Origin: JBGPIT01 sp041485125
GTDB taxonomy: Bacteria > Desulfobacterota > Binatia > UTPRO1
DNA length: 9,102 bases
Direction of reading: 5' to 3'
Assembly (NCBI GenBank): GCA_041485125.1
Contig: JBGPIT010000202.1
Location: forward strand, 1 to 9,102
Below are positions 6,091 through 9,102 of the stretch, one piece after another. The notes beneath the pieces were generated by a model, which made no database searches, was not told the origin of the DNA, and worked only from the letters and a program-made list of their open reading frames with translations. The position numbers were made by a program, and so were the translations under genes. Every line of letters starts with the position of its first letter. The first letter of the stretch is position 1.

Positions 6091-7683
6091 TCAGACGCGC
6101 TTGCGCTTGCGGCTGATGTAGTCGACGAGGAGGTACTCGCCGAGGCGGTCGGGCCGGGTGTAGAGCGCGCGCCCGCGATTGATGCGGGTCATGCGCTCGA
6201 CGAAGGCGCGCAGGCTCGGGCTGTCGTCGAGCATGAAGGTGTTGATCGTGACGCCCATGCGGGTCACGCGCTCGACCTCCTTCAAGGTCTCCTGCGCCGC
6301 GCGCATGCTGATGCCGCCGAAGCTGAGCGGCCATTCGCAGTAGAGACGGCCGCGCTGGAAGTAGGCGGTCGGCTGGCCGTCGGTGATCACGATGAAATGC
6401 TGATTCGTGCTGTGGTGGCGCGAGATCAGCTGCGCCGCCAGGCGGAGCCCGTCTTGAAGATTCGTGAACGGGTCGCCCATGTTCCAGGTCGCCTCGGGCA
6501 AGTCCTTGAGCTTCAGCTCGACGGCGCGGGTGAAGAAGCCGACGATCGCGAAGTAATCGCGCGGATAGCGCGAGCGGATCAGGCTCTCCATCGCCATCGC
6601 GACCTTCTTGGCGGCGGCGAAGCGGCCTTCCCAGCTCATCGACCAGCTCATGTCGAGCAAGAGCACCGTCGACGTGCTGGTCGCGTCGTCGGCCTCGTAG
6701 ACCTGGAAGTCGCTCGGATCGAGCGCGAGCGGCGTGCCGGGGCGACGCGCGACGGCGCGCTTCAACGTCGACGGCAGGTCGAGGTGCATCGGCTCGCCAT
6801 AGCGATATGGCTTCGTCGACTCCGGCCGGAGCGTGGCGATCCCGAGCGCCGACGTGGCGTGACCGCCGGGACGGTCGCGCAGCAACCCCTGGTAGATGTC
6901 GCGCAGCGCGAGCTGGCCGATCTTGCGCACGCCTTTCGGCGAGAGCGTCGCGTGCCCCTCGCGGCGGACGAGATAGCCCGACTGCTCGAGGACCACCATC
7001 ATCCGCCTGAGATTCTCGAGGCTCTCGCCGGCCTCGCCACCGAGCAGGTCGGCGAGCTCGTCGGCGTCGATGCCGTCGATGTTGCCGGCCATGAGCGCCC
7101 GCTCGAGCTGCTTCAGGCGCTCCATCTCGTCCATGAGCTCGAGCGCGCCCTCGTAGTCGAGCGACTTCGGCCCCTGGAAGAGCTCGCCGTGGCGACGCTG
7201 GAAGTCCTCGAGACGGCGGATGTCGTCGAGCTCGTCGAGGAGTGCGCGGAAGTCCTCTGCCGCACCCTCGTCCTCGAAGCCGTACTCGCGGAGCTTCTCG
7301 ATCGCGTCCGTGAGACCGCGCGGCAGGCGATCGAGAAAGTCACGCTTGGCGGCGAGCTCGGGATGGCCGGCGGCGCGCTCGTCGAGCGTATCGCGCTCGA
7401 CGTCGAGGAGCTCCTCGAGCTTGCGGCGCATCTCGTCGAGCGCCGAGTCGAGGTTGAACTCGCGGTAGCGCTCGCGGAGCTGCTCGCGCACCAGGTCGAG
7501 GAGCTCGTCGAGCCCCATGACGTGCATGCCGTGCAGGTCGAGGCCCTGGCGCAGCAGCCACTCGAGCGCCTGGCGCACGTCGTCGGTGTAGGAGAGATGC
7601 TCGCCGAGCTTCGCGAAGACGTCGTCGGCGTCGAACTGGAGCTGCTGGCGGCCGTCCCAGCGCGTGTATCGAAGCGTCAGCAC
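6091..7683 (-). CDS. VWA-domain (MIDAS) protein, ChlD/CoxE-like partner of the AAA+ ATPase
   Basis: A 530-residue protein with no signal peptide or membrane segment. Residues 1 to about 215 are strongly helical, charged and acidic. Residues about 220-265 look like a winged-helix segment (for example LEQSGYLVRREGHATLSPKG). The C-terminal half is a von Willebrand A domain with a complete metal-ion-dependent adhesion site: DMSWS at 344-348 (Asp344, Ser346, Ser348), Thr407 in GDPFTNLQ, and Asp435 in VITDGQP. The protein ends in a basic tail, RKRKRV. VWA proteins encoded next to ChlI/MoxR ATPases act as their adaptor, linking ATP hydrolysis to a client through the MIDAS. The gap of nine bases from the ATPase stop supports a two-protein complex. 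The start chosen is GTG 7683; the only upstream purine block (GGAG) is about 13 bases away, so initiation may depend on coupling. The gene ends in TGA, 13 bases before the outermost possible mutS start. The client is not deducible. Confidence 0.92.
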   Translation of the reverse strand: MLTLRYTRWDGRQQLQFDADDVFAKLGEHLSYTDDVRQALEWLLRQGLDLHGMHVMGLDELLDLVREQLRERYREFNLDSALDEMRRKLEELLDVERDTLDERAAGHPELAAKRDFLDRLPRGLTDAIEKLREYGFEDEGAAEDFRALLDELDDIRRLEDFQRRHGELFQGPKSLDYEGALELMDEMERLKQLERALMAGNIDGIDADELADLLGGEAGESLENLRRMMVVLEQSGYLVRREGHATLSPKGVRKIGQLALRDIYQGLLRDRPGGHATSALGIATLRPESTKPYRYGEPMHLDLPSTLKRAVARRPGTPLALDPSDFQVYEADDATSTSTVLLLDMSWSMSWEGRFAAAKKVAMAMESLIRSRYPRDYFAIVGFFTRAVELKLKDLPEATWNMGDPFTNLQDGLRLAAQLISRHHSTNQHFIVITDGQPTAYFQRGRLYCEWPLSFGGISMRAAQETLKEVERVTRMGVTINTFMLDDSPSLRAFVERMTRINRGRALYTRPDRLGEYLLVDYISRKRKRV

Positions 7684-7692
7684 GTCGGCTAC

Positions 7693-9090
7693 TCAGCTCC
7701 GGTAGGTGTACCGGCCGCCTTCACGATCCTTGTTGAGCTTGCGGTGCACGTGCAGCCCTTCGAGGATGAACTCGGTCGCGGCCGCCATCAGGGCCGGGCT
7801 CTCGAACGGCCCGAGCGACATGATCGCCTCGCGCAGGCCCGGAATGCCGCGGATGCCCTCGAGGTAGTCGTTGGCCGGCATGCGGTCCGACACCTCGACG
7901 CCGCCGCCGCCCTCGAAGTAGTCGACCACCCGCTTCAGCGAGTCGACCTTCAACGCCTCGTCGAAGACCTTGAGCACGGCGCGGCTCACCAGGCGGTCGA
8001 TGAGGTCGCTCTCTTTCTTCTCCTCGCCGGCGTACTCGAGCTCGATCTTGCCGGCCGTCGACGCCAGCACCGAGTGCAGATCGGTGATGCGCGGCACGAT
8101 CTCGCGCTCGCCGCAGCGCACCGCGCGCTTCTCGGCGTTCGAGATCATGCTCTCGTAGTTGCTGATGGTGACCCGCACGCTCACGCCCGAGGCTTGATTG
8201 ATCTCGTTCGAGGCGCGCGCCTCCATGGTGAGCTGGGCGATCAGCGCCTTCACGAAGTCGGGGACGCGCAGCTCGCGCCCGCCGCGGTCGCGCGCCGGCA
8301 CCTCCTGCTCCATGATCGCGATCTCGTCCGCGATCGAGCGCGGGTAGTGCGTCCGGATCTGCACGTCGAAGCGGTCTTTGAGCGGCGTGATGATCCGGCC
8401 CCGGCTGGTGTAGTCCTCGGGGTTCGCGCTCGCGACGATGACGACGTCGAGCGGCAGCCGGATCTTGTAGCCTTTGATCTGGATGTCCTTCTCCTCCATC
8501 AAATTGAAGAGGCCGACCTGCACCTTCTCGGTGAGGTCCGGCAGCTCATTGATGGCGAAGATGCCGCGATGGGTACGCGGCACGAGCCCGTAGTGAATGG
8601 TCTCCTCGTCGGCGAGGTAGCGCCCTTCCGCGACCTTGATCGGATCGATCTCGCCGATCAGGTCGGCCATCGAGACGTCGGGCGTGGCGAGCTTCTCGCC
8701 GTAGCGCTGGTCGCGATCGATCCAGGCGATCGCGACCGCGTCACCCTCATCGGCGACACGCCGGCGGCAGCCGCGGCAGATCGGCGCGTAGGGATCGTCG
8801 TTGATCTCGCAGCCGGCGATCGCCGGCACGGCGGCGTCGAGGAGCGCGAGCAGTCCGCGCATGATGCGCGACTTCCCCTGCCCGCGCTCGCCGAGGAAGA
8901 CGATGTGGTGCCCGGAGAGGACCGCGTTCTCGATCTCGGGGATGACGGTCTCGTCGTAGCCGATGATGCCGCCGAGCATGCGCTCGTCGCGGGTGAGCAT
9001 CGCGAGCAGGTTGCGGCGCATCTCCTCCCGCACCGGAAGGACCGCGTATCCCGACTCTCTCAGCTCCCGGATCGTGCGCGCCTGCTCCAT
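7693..9090 (-). CDS. ChlI/MoxR-like AAA+ ATPase, partner of the downstream VWA protein
   Basis: A 465-residue cytoplasmic AAA+ ATPase resembling magnesium-chelatase subunit I and the MoxR group. The Walker A loop GERGQGKS is at residues 67-74. The Walker B strand ends in an Asn-Glu pair (GIFAINE, 176-182) instead of Asp-Glu. Sensor-1 Asn is in VASANPEDY (about 223), and a likely arginine finger is in TPLKDRF (about 240). An insertion after the first core helix carries Cys94, Cys105 and Cys108 (C-x10-C-x2-C), which could bind a metal. The ATG at 9090 is preceded by a strong GGGAGG with 6-base spacing. The gene ends in TGA nine bases before the VWA gene, so the two are surely co-expressed. Known relatives (CoxD/CoxE, NorQ/NorD, RavA/ViaA, mycobacterial Rv0958/Rv0959-type pairs) remodel or metal-load client proteins. 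The client here is unknown. No large ChlH/BchH-type subunit is nearby, so a role in chlorophyll synthesis is not supported. Confidence 0.93.
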   Translation of the reverse strand: MEQARTIRELRESGYAVLPVREEMRRNLLAMLTRDERMLGGIIGYDETVIPEIENAVLSGHHIVFLGERGQGKSRIMRGLLALLDAAVPAIAGCEINDDPYAPICRGCRRRVADEGDAVAIAWIDRDQRYGEKLATPDVSMADLIGEIDPIKVAEGRYLADEETIHYGLVPRTHRGIFAINELPDLTEKVQVGLFNLMEEKDIQIKGYKIRLPLDVVIVASANPEDYTSRGRIITPLKDRFDVQIRTHYPRSIADEIAIMEQEVPARDRGGRELRVPDFVKALIAQLTMEARASNEINQASGVSVRVTISNYESMISNAEKRAVRCGEREIVPRITDLHSVLASTAGKIELEYAGEEKKESDLIDRLVSRAVLKVFDEALKVDSLKRVVDYFEGGGGVEVSDRMPANDYLEGIRGIPGLREAIMSLGPFESPALMAAATEFILEGLHVHRKLNKDREGGRYTYRS

Positions 9091-9096
9091 CGAGGT

Positions 9097-9102
9097 CCTC
9101 CC
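9097..9102 (-). promoter_or_regulatory. Ribosome binding site of the AAA+ ATPase gene
   Basis: The minus strand reads GGGAGG six bases before the ATG at 9090, a near-perfect Shine-Dalgarno sequence. It fixes the ATPase start even though only twelve upstream bases are visible. Any promoter lies outside the window. Confidence 0.8.

Noticed and set aside
3807..6116. Plus-strand frames 3807-4886 and 5223-6116 opposite mutS
   Set aside because: They are mirror images of mutS codons, without domains or plausible ribosome sites.
7403..7418. Perfect 16-bp palindrome TCGAGGAGCTCCTCGA as an operator
   Set aside because: It lies inside the VWA coding region and arises from alternating GAG and CTC codons for a Leu-Glu-Glu-Leu-Leu stretch, a recurrent effect in this region.
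6091..9090. Magnesium chelatase for (bacterio)chlorophyll synthesis
   Set aside because: The ChlI-like and VWA proteins are separate from any ChlH/BchH subunit or pigment gene, and the family has many non-chlorophyll members.

Overview
The window is GC-rich bacterial DNA in which every convincing gene lies on the minus strand, so transcription runs from right to left. Four genes lie wholly inside the window and a fifth runs off the left edge. They form one tightly packed array: the longest gap is a few tens of bases and one junction overlaps by four bases. No rRNA, tRNA, CRISPR array, insertion sequence or integration site was recognised, and no stretch over 300 bases lacks a gene. The gene families and composition would fit a GC-rich Gram-negative lineage of the former Deltaproteobacteria type (Desulfobacterota, Binatota or Myxococcota). 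That placement is weak inference. The AMIN-domain amidase and GlnD support a didermic, proteobacteria-like cell.

In transcription order the layout is as follows. (1) 9090-7693 encodes a ChlI/MoxR-type AAA+ ATPase. (2) 7683-6091 encodes a von Willebrand A (MIDAS) protein, the expected partner of the ATPase. (3) 6077-3399 is mutS, the mismatch-recognition ATPase of DNA repair, interrupted by one in-frame TGA at 5045-5043. (4) 3402-1744 encodes a periplasmic N-acetylmuramoyl-L-alanine amidase with AMIN and Amidase_3 domains; its ATG overlaps the mutS stop in an ATGA junction. (5) 1724 to the left edge is the 5' two-thirds of glnD, the bifunctional PII uridylyltransferase/uridylyl-removing enzyme.

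The most striking observation is the mutS lesion. The two halves are in exactly the same frame, and the 25 codons between the stop and the next ATG still read as conserved MutS sequence. This is therefore a single nonsense substitution (or a base-calling error), not a frameshift. TGA is also the genuine stop of all four genes whose ends are visible, which argues against genome-wide UGA reassignment. A second oddity is at the mutS 3' end: a run of seven G serves as mutS coding sequence and as part of the amidase ribosome binding site. It also forms a G_GGG_GGG heptamer whose -1 frame runs straight into the amidase.

Functionally the array brings together a chaperone-like AAA+/VWA pair, mismatch repair, cell-wall splitting and nitrogen signalling. 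No single pathway links them. The shared logic is probably co-transcription of housekeeping genes. I found no strong evidence for a wholly new system; the noteworthy points are the mutS nonsense codon, the composite gene junctions and the company the AAA+/VWA pair keeps.
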